From Streptomyces sp. NRRL F-5126 (GTDB lineage Bacteria; Actinomycetota; Actinomycetes; Streptomycetales; Streptomycetaceae), in the NCBI RefSeq assembly GCF_000721265.1, contig NZ_JOFZ01000016.1, positions 62,001-126,000 on the forward strand: a stretch of DNA of 64,000 bases, read 5' to 3'. Every line of letters starts with the position of its first letter. Within the stretch, counting starts at the first letter, position 1. Both the position numbers and the translations under genes were made by a program. The notes under the pieces are model-generated. The model was not told the origin of the DNA. It did not search any database and worked only from the letters and a program-made list of their open reading frames with translations. This document shows, in pieces, positions 18,194 to 26,213 of this stretch.

Positions 18194-19831
18194 ATGACTG
18201 CCACGCTCGTAGCCAAGGCCCTCACCGCGGGCCACGGCGGACGCTCCCTGTTCACCGGCCTCGACCTCGTCGTCGCGCCAGGCGACGTGATCGGACTCGT
18301 CGGCGCCAACGGCGCCGGGAAGTCGACGCTGCTGCGGCTGCTCGCCGGCCTCGACAGGCCGGAGGAGGGCGCGATGTCGCTGTCCCCGCCGACCGCGACC
18401 GTGGGCCACCTGCCGCAGGAGCCGGAACGGCGCCACGGCGAGAGCGTGCGCGCCTTCCTCGCGCGCCGTACCGGCGTCGCCGGGGCGCAGCGCGACCTCG
18501 ACGCGGCGACCGCGGCGCTCGTCGAGGCCGCTCCGGGCGCCGACGACGCGTACGCGGCGGGCCTTGAGCGCTGGCTCGCACTCGGCGGCGCCGACCTGGA
18601 CGAGCGCGCCGAGGAGGTCGCCGCCTCGCTCGGCCTCACCATCGGGCTCGACCAGCCCATGACCACCCTCTCCGGCGGCCAGGCCGCCCGCGCCTCGCTC
18701 GCCTCCCTGCTGCTGTCACGCTACGACGTCTTCCTGCTGGACGAGCCGACCAACGACCTCGACCTGGACGGCCTGGAGCGGCTGGAGGCGTTCGTACGCG
18801 GGCTGCGGGCGGGCACCGTGCTCGTCAGCCACGACCGCGAATTCCTCGCCCGCACCGCCACCAAGGTCCTCGAACTGGACCTCGCGCAGCAGCGGACCGC
18901 GCTGTACGGAGGCGGCTACGAGGCCTACCTGGAGGAGCGGGAGACCGCGCGCAGGCATGCGCGCGAGGAGTACGAGGAGTACGCGGACCGCCGCGGCGCC
19001 CTGGAGGCACGCGCGCACACCCAGCGGGCCTGGATGGAGAAGGGCGTCAAGAACGCGCGCAGGAAGGCGACCGACAACGACAAGGTCGGCCGCAAGTTCC
19101 GTGCCGAGTCGACGGAGAAGCAGGCCGCGAAGGCGCGCCAGACGGAACGGCTCATCGAGCGCCTCGACGTGGTGGAGGAGCCGCGCAAGGAGTGGCGGCT
19201 GCGGATGGAGATCGCCGCCGCTGACCGCTCGGGGGCGGTGGTCGCCACGATGAACGGCGCCGAGGTGCGGCGCGGCGGCTTCAGGCTCGGACCCGTCACC
19301 CTCCAGGTCGACAGGACGGACCGCGTCGCCATCACGGGGCCCAACGGCGCGGGCAAGACCACGCTGCTCGCCGCGCTGCTCGGCAGGGTGCCACTGGACG
19401 CGGGGCACGCGGCGCTCGGCTCCGGTGTGGTGGTCGGCGAGGTCGACCAGGCGCGGCGGCTGTTCCTCGGCGACGACACACTGCTCGACGCCTTCAGGGC
19501 GGCGGTGCCGGAAGCGGAACCGGCGGAACTGCGCACGCTGCTGGCCAAGTTCGGCCTCAAGGCGGACCACCTGACCAGGCCGGCCACCACCCTGTCGCCG
19601 GGCGAGCGCACCCGCGCCGCGCTCGCCCTGCTGCAGGGCAGGGGCGTCAACCTGCTGGTGCTCGACGAGCCGAGCAACCACCTCGACCTGCCCGCCATCG
19701 AGCAACTCGAGTCGGCGCTCGACTCGTACACCGGCACACTGCTGCTCGTCACGCACGACCGCAGAATGCTCACGGCCGTGCGCACGACACGCCGGCTCGA
19801 CGTGCGCGACGGCCTCGTCACGGAGCGCTGA
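18194..19831 (+). CDS. ABC-F family ATPase
   Basis: A 545-residue soluble twin-ATPase of the ABC-F class, without membrane segments. The first cassette has Walker A GANGAGKST (about residue 37), signature TLSGGQAARASLASLLL and Walker B DVFLLDEPTNDLDL. A charged linker (EEYEEYADRRGALEARA...) separates it from the second cassette, with Walker A GPNGAGKTT (about residue 383), TLSPGERTRAALALL and LLVLDEPSNHLDL. ABC-F proteins act on ribosomes, either in translation control or ribosome-protection resistance; the sequence does not say which. The ATG at 18194 lacks a clear Shine-Dalgarno sequence, so leaderless translation is possible. Confidence 0.9.
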   Translation: MTATLVAKALTAGHGGRSLFTGLDLVVAPGDVIGLVGANGAGKSTLLRLLAGLDRPEEGAMSLSPPTATVGHLPQEPERRHGESVRAFLARRTGVAGAQRDLDAATAALVEAAPGADDAYAAGLERWLALGGADLDERAEEVAASLGLTIGLDQPMTTLSGGQAARASLASLLLSRYDVFLLDEPTNDLDLDGLERLEAFVRGLRAGTVLVSHDREFLARTATKVLELDLAQQRTALYGGGYEAYLEERETARRHAREEYEEYADRRGALEARAHTQRAWMEKGVKNARRKATDNDKVGRKFRAESTEKQAAKARQTERLIERLDVVEEPRKEWRLRMEIAAADRSGAVVATMNGAEVRRGGFRLGPVTLQVDRTDRVAITGPNGAGKTTLLAALLGRVPLDAGHAALGSGVVVGEVDQARRLFLGDDTLLDAFRAAVPEAEPAELRTLLAKFGLKADHLTRPATTLSPGERTRAALALLQGRGVNLLVLDEPSNHLDLPAIEQLESALDSYTGTLLLVTHDRRMLTAVRTTRRLDVRDGLVTER

Positions 19832-19850
19832 GCCGGACGACGCGGCCGCC

Positions 19851-19889
19851 GCGGGGTCACCGCCGCCAGGGAGGCGGCGGTGACCCCGC
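19851..19889. terminator. Strong bidirectional terminator (17-bp perfect stem)
   Basis: The left arm (19851-19867, GCGGGGTCACCGCCGCC) pairs perfectly with 19873-19889 around the 5-nt loop AGGGA. It lies between the convergent ABC-F and Tex genes and probably ends both transcripts. Confidence 0.88.
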
Positions 19890-19892
19890 CCC

Positions 19893-22313
19893 TCAGCGTT
19901 CCTTGCCGAGCAGGCCCGCACGGCGCAGCGCGTCCGCCATCGCACTGTTGGCGGGGGCCGCCGCCTGGCCGCGCCGGCCGGAGCCCGCGGCACCGCCGCC
20001 GCCCGAGCCGCCGCCACGCCGCTCGCGGCCACCGCCCTGGCGCTGCTGCGGCGCCCGGCCCCCCGTGCCCTTGGCGCGCTCGCGCTCGCGGCCGCCGCCC
20101 GGTCGGCCGGCCTCGGCGGCCGCCTCGTCGTCCAGCCGGAGCGTCAGCGAGATCCGCTTGCGCGGGATGTCCACGTCGAGCACCTTGACCTTGACGACAT
20201 CGCCCGGCTTCACGACGTCGCGCGGGTCCTTGACGAACGTCCTGGACATCGCCGATACGTGCACCAGGCCGTCCTGGTGGACACCGATGTCGACGAAGGC
20301 GCCGAACGCGGCGACGTTGGTGACCACCCCCTCGAGCACCATGCCGCCCGCCAGATCGCCGATCTTCTCGACGCCCTCCTTGAACGTGGCCGTCCTGAAC
20401 GCGGGCCGCGGATCGCGTCCCGGCTTCTCGAGCTCGCGGAGGATGTCCGTGACGGTCGGCAGGCCGACCGTGTCGTTCACGAAGTCGGCAGGCTTCAGCG
20501 ACCTGAGGACCGAGGTGTTGCCGATGAGGGCGGCGACCTCGCTGCCCGCCGACTTCACCATGGAGCGCACCACCGGATACGACTCAGGGTGCACGCTCGA
20601 CGCGTCCAGCGGGTCGTCGCCGCCGCGGATCCTCAGGAACCCGGCGCACTGCTCGTAGGCCTTCGGGCCGAGCCGCGCCACGTCCTTGAGCCCCTTGCGC
20701 GAGCTGAAGGGCCCGTGCGTGTCGCGGTGGGTGACGATGTTCTCCGCAAGACCGGTGCCGATGCCCGACACCCGCGAGAGCAGGGGCGCGGAAGCCGTGT
20801 TGACGTCCACACCGACGCCGTTCACGCAGTCCTCCACCACCGCGTCCAGCGAGCGCGACAGCTTCACCTCGGACAGGTCGTGCTGGTACTGCCCGACACC
20901 GATCGACTTCGGGTCGATCTTCACGAGCTCGGCCAGCGGGTCCTGGAGCCTGCGCGCGATGGAGACGGCGCCGCGCAACGACACGTCCATCCCGGGCAGT
21001 TCCTGCGAGGCGAACGCGGACGCCGAGTACACCGACGCTCCCGCCTCCGACACCATGACCTTGGTGAGCCCGAGTTCCGGGTGTTTCGCGCACAGTTCCG
21101 CGGCGAGCTTGTCCGTCTCGCGGGACGCCGTGCCGTTGCCGATCGCGATCAGCTCGACCGCGTGCTGCTTCGCCAGCCTCGCGAGCGCGGCCAGCGCCGC
21201 GTCCCACTTGTTGGCCGGCACGTGCGGGTAAATGGTGTCCGTCGCCACCACCTTGCCCGTCGCGTCGACGACGGCCACCTTCACGCCCGTGCGGAAACCC
21301 GGGTCGAGGCCCAGCGTCGCGCGCGTACCCGCGGGGGCGGCGAGCAGCAGGTCCCGCAGGTTCGACGCGAAGACACGGACCGCCTCGTCCTCGGCGGCCG
21401 TGCGCAGCCGCAGGCGCAGGTCGATGCCGAGATGGACGAGGATCCTGGTGCGCCAGGCCCAGCGCACCGTGTCGCCCAGCCACTTGTCGGCCGGCCTGCC
21501 CCTGTCGGCGACGCCGAAGCGCCGCGCGATCATGTTCTCGTACGCCGAGGGACCCGGATCGGCGGACGGCTCCTCCGGCTCCATGGTGAGGTCGAGGACC
21601 TCTTCCTTCTCGCCGCGGAACATCGCCAGTACCCGGTGCGACGGCAGTTGCGTCAGCGGTTCGGCGAAGTCGAAGTAGTCGGCGAACTTGGCCCCCGCCT
21701 CCTCCTTGCCGTCCCGCACCCTCGCGGCCAGCCTGCCACGGCTCCACACGCGCTCGCGCAACTCGCCGATCAGGTCGGCGTCCTCGGAGAAGCGCTCCGT
21801 CAGGATGGACCGCGCCCCTTCGAGCGCCGCCGATGCGTCCGCGACGCCCTTGTCCGCGTCGACGAACGCGGCCGCCGCGGCGGCCGGCTCCGCCGACGGG
21901 TCGGCCAGCAGGCCCTCGGCGAGGGGCGCGAGCCCCGCCTCGCGTGCGATCTGCGCCTTCGTGCGCCGCTTCGGCTTGAACGGCAGGTAGATGTCCTCGA
22001 GACGAGCCTTGGTCTCCGCCGAGCGGATCCGCGCCTCCAGCGCCTCGTCCAGCTTGCCCTGCTCGCGCACGGACTCCAGGACGGCCGTGCGCCGTTCCTC
22101 CAGCTCCCGCAGGTAACGCAGCCGCTCCTCCAGCGTCCGCAGCTGCGCGTCGTCGAGCGTCTCGGTCGCTTCCTTGCGGTAGCGCGCGATGAACGGGACC
22201 GTGGAGCCCCCGTCGAGCAGCTCGACGGCCGACCTGACCTGCCGCTCCCGCACGCCGAGTTCCTCGGCGATCCTGCTTTCGATGGACTTGGTCGCTGTCA
22301 CGCTCGTCGTCAC
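19893..22313 (-). CDS. tex: Tex-family RNA-binding protein (S1 domain)
   Basis: An 806-residue Tex/YhgF protein. It has the N-terminal HTH region (IAEELGVRERQVRSAVELLDGG, STVPFIARYRKEATETLDD), the YqgF-like nuclease-fold core (TLGLDPGFRTGVKVAVVDATG), helix-hairpin-helix segments (VNTASAPLLSRVSGIGTGLAENIV) and a C-terminal S1 RNA-binding domain (GMVLEGVVTNVAAFGAFVDIG). Tex binds nucleic acids and affects transcription; its precise role is unsettled. A long Gly/Arg-rich tail after the S1 domain is typical of actinobacterial members. Three GTG codons compete for the start; the one at 22313 has GGAG at 7-nt spacing, while 22319 is too close to it. The 22314-22676 gap holds no gene I can support. 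Confidence 0.92.
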   Translation of the reverse strand: MTTSVTATKSIESRIAEELGVRERQVRSAVELLDGGSTVPFIARYRKEATETLDDAQLRTLEERLRYLRELEERRTAVLESVREQGKLDEALEARIRSAETKARLEDIYLPFKPKRRTKAQIAREAGLAPLAEGLLADPSAEPAAAAAAFVDADKGVADASAALEGARSILTERFSEDADLIGELRERVWSRGRLAARVRDGKEEAGAKFADYFDFAEPLTQLPSHRVLAMFRGEKEEVLDLTMEPEEPSADPGPSAYENMIARRFGVADRGRPADKWLGDTVRWAWRTRILVHLGIDLRLRLRTAAEDEAVRVFASNLRDLLLAAPAGTRATLGLDPGFRTGVKVAVVDATGKVVATDTIYPHVPANKWDAALAALARLAKQHAVELIAIGNGTASRETDKLAAELCAKHPELGLTKVMVSEAGASVYSASAFASQELPGMDVSLRGAVSIARRLQDPLAELVKIDPKSIGVGQYQHDLSEVKLSRSLDAVVEDCVNGVGVDVNTASAPLLSRVSGIGTGLAENIVTHRDTHGPFSSRKGLKDVARLGPKAYEQCAGFLRIRGGDDPLDASSVHPESYPVVRSMVKSAGSEVAALIGNTSVLRSLKPADFVNDTVGLPTVTDILRELEKPGRDPRPAFRTATFKEGVEKIGDLAGGMVLEGVVTNVAAFGAFVDIGVHQDGLVHVSAMSRTFVKDPRDVVKPGDVVKVKVLDVDIPRKRISLTLRLDDEAAAEAGRPGGGRERERAKGTGGRAPQQRQGGGRERRGGGSGGGGAAGSGRRGQAAAPANSAMADALRRAGLLGKER

Positions 22314-22676
22314 TGTCACGCTCCGCTTGTGTGTCCGTTCGCGGTTGCATTGTGGCAGGTGGCTCGGACAGCCGAGGGCGCGACAGGACGGGACGGCGCC
22401 GGTTGTTCCTCCGGGGACCGGACGGCGGTTCCTCGGGCGGCCCCGCCGCGCCGCCCTGCGGAGTATGCCCCGTGACCGTGCCTGCCGCGCCGGGCCGCAC
22501 ATCGACAGGAAACGCACATGATGTGGTCACGAGCGGTCGTGCACATTCCATTGCGGTGCGAGCGCGGTCGGTAAGCGCCGATAGCCGCTGACTTGCGTTC
22601 AGCGTGCCCGGGAGCCCCGAGCCACGCCAACACTCGGGACGAACAACGGGGAACGAAGCGAGGGTGGGTGCCGCAG

Positions 22677-23150
22677 ATGGAGAGCCGCGGGAGTGTTCCG
22701 GTCCGGCCACTGCCGTACGAAGGGGTGTGGCGCTTCACGGCACCCGCCGTGGACGTCTCGGTACCGCGGGCGAGGCACGCCGTGCGCGACCTGCTGGCGC
22801 GCCAGGCGGTACCCGTCGACGGCGACGTGGTGCAGTGCCTGCTGGTCATCGTCTCGGAGCTGGTCACCAACGCCGTGCGGCACGCCGCCGTGCTCTCGCC
22901 CGAGATCGCCGTCGAGGTGGCCGTGGGCGCGGACTGGCTCAGGGTGTCCGTCGAGGACAACCACCCCTACCGGCCGAAGGCGCTGGAGCGCGACCAGGCC
23001 AGAACGGGCGGACGCGGCCTGCTGCTCGTGCGCGAGCTCTCCCGCGAGGCCGGCGGTGCCTGCGACGTCGAGCACACCGCCGGCGGTGGCAAGGTCGTCT
23101 GGGCGTCCCTGCCCCTCACCAGCCCGACTGCGCCCCCGTCAACTCCCTGA
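22677..23150 (+). CDS. RsbW-like anti-sigma/HATPase_c ATP-binding protein
   Basis: A 157-residue single-domain GHKL ATPase of the type very numerous in Streptomyces. The N box is VSELVTNAVRHAAVLSPE, the G1 box is VEDNHPYRPKAL and the G2-like segment is GGRGLLLVRELSREAG. Such proteins are serine kinases or anti-sigma factors acting with STAS anti-anti-sigma proteins, but no partner gene is nearby. The ATG at 22677 was chosen; a GTG three codons earlier is nearer to a GAGGG sequence. Its last 35 bp overlap the end of the convergent idi gene. Confidence 0.88.
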   Translation: MESRGSVPVRPLPYEGVWRFTAPAVDVSVPRARHAVRDLLARQAVPVDGDVVQCLLVIVSELVTNAVRHAAVLSPEIAVEVAVGADWLRVSVEDNHPYRPKALERDQARTGGRGLLLVRELSREAGGACDVEHTAGGGKVVWASLPLTSPTAPPSTP

Positions 23151-23709
23151 TCGCCGGGCGCGCCGCGTCGAGCACGGTCATGAACCAGGCCGAGAACGGG
23201 CCGTCGGCGCAGCGCTTCTCCAGCTCCGCGGGCGAGACGAAGACGTACTCGGAGATCTCCTCGGGATCCGGGCGCACCGCTGCCTGGACCAGTCCCACGA
23301 AGAGGTGGTTGAACTCCTGCTCCACCAGGCCGGAAGCGGGATCGGGGTGGTTGTACCTGACCGTGCCGGCCTCGCCCATGAGCGAGGGTGAGACGCCGAG
23401 CTCCTCGTACGTGCGGCGCGCGGCGGCCGCGAACGGGGCCTCGCCCGGATACGGGTGGCCGCAGCAGGTGTTGGACCACACACCGGGCGAGTGGTACTTG
23501 GACAGCGCACGGCGCTGGATCAGGAGGCGGCCCTGCTCGTCGAAGAGGAAGACGGAGAAGGCGCGGTGCAACTGCCCCGGCGCCTGGTGCGCGGCGAGCT
23601 TCTCGGCGGTGCCGATCGTATGACCGTCCTCATCGACCAGCTCCAGCATGATCGTTTCAGGGGCGTCTGCCTGCGCGCTGCTCGCCGTGGTGACTGGTGT
23701 GGTCGGCAT
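23116..23709 (-). CDS. idi: Isopentenyl-diphosphate delta-isomerase, type 1
   Basis: A 197-residue Nudix-fold type 1 IDI that interconverts isopentenyl and dimethylallyl diphosphate. The catalytic Cys83 is in SNTCCGHPYPGE, the metal and catalytic glutamates are Glu130/Glu132 in GLVEQEFNHLF, and the Nudix-like helix is AAARRTYEELGV. The ATG at 23709 gives a 20-residue variable N-terminus as in other actinomycetes. It lies about 9 kb upstream of the hopanoid operon, which includes dxs, a polyprenyl diphosphate synthase and squalene synthesis genes, so it likely balances the C5 units feeding that pathway. Confidence 0.95.
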   Translation of the reverse strand: MPTTPVTTASSAQADAPETIMLELVDEDGHTIGTAEKLAAHQAPGQLHRAFSVFLFDEQGRLLIQRRALSKYHSPGVWSNTCCGHPYPGEAPFAAAARRTYEELGVSPSLMGEAGTVRYNHPDPASGLVEQEFNHLFVGLVQAAVRPDPEEISEYVFVSPAELEKRCADGPFSAWFMTVLDAARPAIRELTGAQSGW

Positions 23710-23967
23710 AACCGTCCTTCGCTTCGGGCCTCGGCCCCCAAGTCTGCCGTACAAGCGGTCCCTGTCTGCACTTCGGGGGCGCGAGCATGATCCATTCCCA
23801 CGATTGCCGGTGGGGACACCACCGCCACGGCGGGGGAAACCCGGTGTGCGGAGGCGCGGGCGGGCGCGCGCGCCGTGCGCACACCACCCGCGCGGGTGTG
23901 GTGCCCTGTGGAATCCGCACACGCGTGCAAGGCATCACCCCCTTGTGCCAGGGGGCGCGCGGGCGCG

Positions 23968-24903
23968 TCAGGGGCAGAGACCCGCCTCGTGCTCGGCGTG
24001 GCCGCCCGGTTCCAGTTGGAACGTGCAGTGCTCCACGTCGAAGTGGTGGCCGAGGCACGCCTGGAGATCGTGCAGGATCTTCTCGTTGCCCGCCGCGTCC
24101 AGCGCGTCCTGGTCCACCACGACGTGCGCGGAGAGCACCGGCATCCCCGACGTGATCGTCCACGCGTGCAGGTCGTGCACGTCCGCCACGCCCGGCATGG
24201 CCAGTATGTGGGCCCGCACCTCGGTCATGTCCACGCCCTTCGGCGCCGCTTCAAGCAGCACCTCGAGCGTCTCCCGCAGGAGCTTGACCGTGCGCGGCAC
24301 GATCATCAGGCCGATCAGCAGCGACGCGGCCGGGTCCGCGTACCGCCACCCCGTCCCCAGCACGATCCCGGCCGAGACCAGCACGGTGAAGGAGCCCAGC
24401 GTGTCCGCGAGCACCTCCAAGTAGGCGCCGCGCACGTTGAGGCTGTCGCGCTGCCCTCGCATCAGCAGGGACAGGGAGACGGCGTTGGCCACGAGGCCGA
24501 TCACCGCGAACGCGATGGTGAGCCCGCCCTTCGTCTCCGGGGGCTCGATGAACCGCTCGACCGCCTCGTACAGCAGGAACGCGCCCACCCCGAGCAGCAG
24601 CAGGCAGTTGGCGAGCGCGGCGAGGATCTCCGCACGCGCGTAGCCGAAGGTGCGGTTCCCGCCCGCCGGCCGCGCCGCGAAGTGGATCGCCAGCAGGCCC
24701 ATGCCAAGGCCCAGCGCGTCCGTCGCCATGTGACCCGCGTCGGCGATCAGGGCGAGAGACCCGGACACCACCCCGCCGGCGATCTCCACGGCCGTCACGG
24801 TCAGTGTGATGGCCAGCGCGACGCGCAGCCTGCCCAGGTAGCCGGCCGTGACGGTGCCGCCCGGCGGACCATGGCTGTGCCCGTGATCGTGCCCTGCCCC
24901 CAT
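23968..24903 (-). CDS. Cation diffusion facilitator (Zn/Co/Cd-type exporter)
   Basis: A 311-residue CDF transporter. The His-rich N-terminus (MGAGHDHGHSHGPPGG) and the CDF signature ALIADAGHMATDALGLGMGL in helix 2 contain metal-binding residues. A second site in helix 5 reads LEVLADTLGSFTVL. Six membrane segments are followed by a cytosolic ferredoxin-like domain (HILAMPGVADVHDLHAWTI) that dimerises and senses metal. It exports zinc, cobalt or cadmium in exchange for protons; specificity cannot be told. The ATG at 24903 is clear. It is downstream of galE on the same strand, separated by a hairpin, so it probably has its own promoter. Confidence 0.92.
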   Translation of the reverse strand: MGAGHDHGHSHGPPGGTVTAGYLGRLRVALAITLTVTAVEIAGGVVSGSLALIADAGHMATDALGLGMGLLAIHFAARPAGGNRTFGYARAEILAALANCLLLLGVGAFLLYEAVERFIEPPETKGGLTIAFAVIGLVANAVSLSLLMRGQRDSLNVRGAYLEVLADTLGSFTVLVSAGIVLGTGWRYADPAASLLIGLMIVPRTVKLLRETLEVLLEAAPKGVDMTEVRAHILAMPGVADVHDLHAWTITSGMPVLSAHVVVDQDALDAAGNEKILHDLQACLGHHFDVEHCTFQLEPGGHAEHEAGLCP

Positions 24904-25002
24904 GGGCCACCTCCCCGACGTCGCGGCACCCTGCCGACCACGTCAGTGAACTACGGGGAGCGTGCACCCGGCAACACGACGTTGAACACCGTTGTCATCT
25001 CA

Positions 25003-25032
25003 TCTGACCTGCGAAAACGTTCGCAGGTCAGA
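25003..25032 (-). terminator. Hairpin terminator after galE
   Basis: A perfect 13-bp stem (TCTGACCTGCGAA at 25003-25015 and its complement at 25020-25032) with the 4-nt loop AACG begins 12 bp downstream of the galE stop. No U-tract follows. The first metal-exporter gene lies 100 bp further, so the hairpin may also serve as a regulatory element there. Confidence 0.75.
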
Positions 25033-25044
25033 GCGACGGGAAGA

Positions 25045-26025
25045 TCATCCGACCGGCGTCGGCGGATGCTGCGAGCGCCAGCCCTCCCAGGCGGATTCCA
25101 CCATCTCGCGCACGCCGCGCGACGCCCTCCAGCCGAGTTCCGAGGCGATCAGCCCGACCGAGGCGACGGCCTTGGGCGAATCCCCGGCGCGGCGCGCCTC
25201 GACCACGGGCGCGGTGGCGTCCCCCGTCACCTCGGCGACCACCGCCGCCATCTCCCGCACGGAGACACCCTCACCGCGCCCGATGTTGACGGTCAGGTCC
25301 CCGGTGCCACGCTCCGCGAGCGCGCGCGCCACCGCGACGTGCGCCTCGGCCAGGTCGGCCACGTGGATGTAGTCGCGGATACAGGTCCCGTCGGGTGTCG
25401 GGTAGTCCGCGCCGAAGATGCGCGGGGCCTCACCGCGGGTGATCCGGTCGAAGAACATCGGCACGATGTTGAAGACGCCGGTGTCGCACAGGGCGGGCTC
25501 CGCCGCGCCCGCCACGTTGAAGTAGCGCAGGCACGCCGTGGCCAGGCCGTGTGCCCGGCCGGCGGCGCGCACCAGCCACTCGCCGGCCAGCTTCGTCTCG
25601 CCGTACGGGTTGATCGGCTCCGCCGGCGTCCGCTCGGTGATCAGCCCGGTGTCCGGGTTGCCGTACACCGCCGCGGACGAGGAGAAGAGGAAGGCGCGCA
25701 CACCCGCCGCCACCACAGCCTCCAGCAGCGTCGTCAGACCCCCCACGTTCTCCCGGTAGTACCGCAGCGGCTGCTCGACCGACTCGCCGACCTGCTTCTT
25801 CGCCGCGAGGTGCACCACACCCGTCACCTTGTGCTCCGCGAGCACCCGGTCCACGAGTGCCCTGTCGGCCACCGAACCGCGCACCAGCGGCACATCTCCC
25901 GGCAGCCGCTCCGCGACACCCGTCGACAGGTCGTCAAGCACCACGGCGCGCTCGCCCGCCGCCGCCATGGAGCGCACCACGTGCGCGCCGATGTACCCCG
26001 CTCCGCCTGCGATCAGCCACGTCAT
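25045..26025 (-). CDS. galE: UDP-glucose 4-epimerase
   Basis: A 326-residue extended short-chain dehydrogenase/reductase that interconverts UDP-glucose and UDP-galactose with tightly bound NAD. The N-terminal GGAGYIGAHV, the catalytic SSSAAVYGNP serine/threonine region, Tyr-x3-Lys in NPYGETKLAGE, and FGADYPTPDGTCIRDYIHV are all hallmarks of GalE. The ATG at 26025 is clear. No galT or galK is adjacent. Its divergent neighbour is the CDP-alcohol phosphotransferase operon, so it may supply a sugar nucleotide for a surface polymer, but this is inferred from proximity. Confidence 0.94.
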   Translation of the reverse strand: MTWLIAGGAGYIGAHVVRSMAAAGERAVVLDDLSTGVAERLPGDVPLVRGSVADRALVDRVLAEHKVTGVVHLAAKKQVGESVEQPLRYYRENVGGLTTLLEAVVAAGVRAFLFSSSAAVYGNPDTGLITERTPAEPINPYGETKLAGEWLVRAAGRAHGLATACLRYFNVAGAAEPALCDTGVFNIVPMFFDRITRGEAPRIFGADYPTPDGTCIRDYIHVADLAEAHVAVARALAERGTGDLTVNIGRGEGVSVREMAAVVAEVTGDATAPVVEARRAGDSPKAVASVGLIASELGWRASRGVREMVESAWEGWRSQHPPTPVG

Positions 26026-26213
26026 GGCGTCACCCTAACGGCCCCGGCACCGACGGCCCGGGGCAAGAACAGGGCCGGGCAGGGCGCGGCCCCGCAGGCC
26101 GCGGGCCGGCGGGTGAACGGTCGGTGAACTCGCTCTCCGGTTCATCCGATAACCTCTGCCGACGTGCAGCGGCCCGCGCACCCCGATCTGCCAGTGCCAA
26201 GGAGTGAGTCCGT

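Noticed and set aside
24904..25044. A Zur or other metal-repressor box ahead of the CDF exporter
   Set aside because: The strong palindrome there directly follows the galE stop and does not match the Zur consensus I know, so it was called a terminator.
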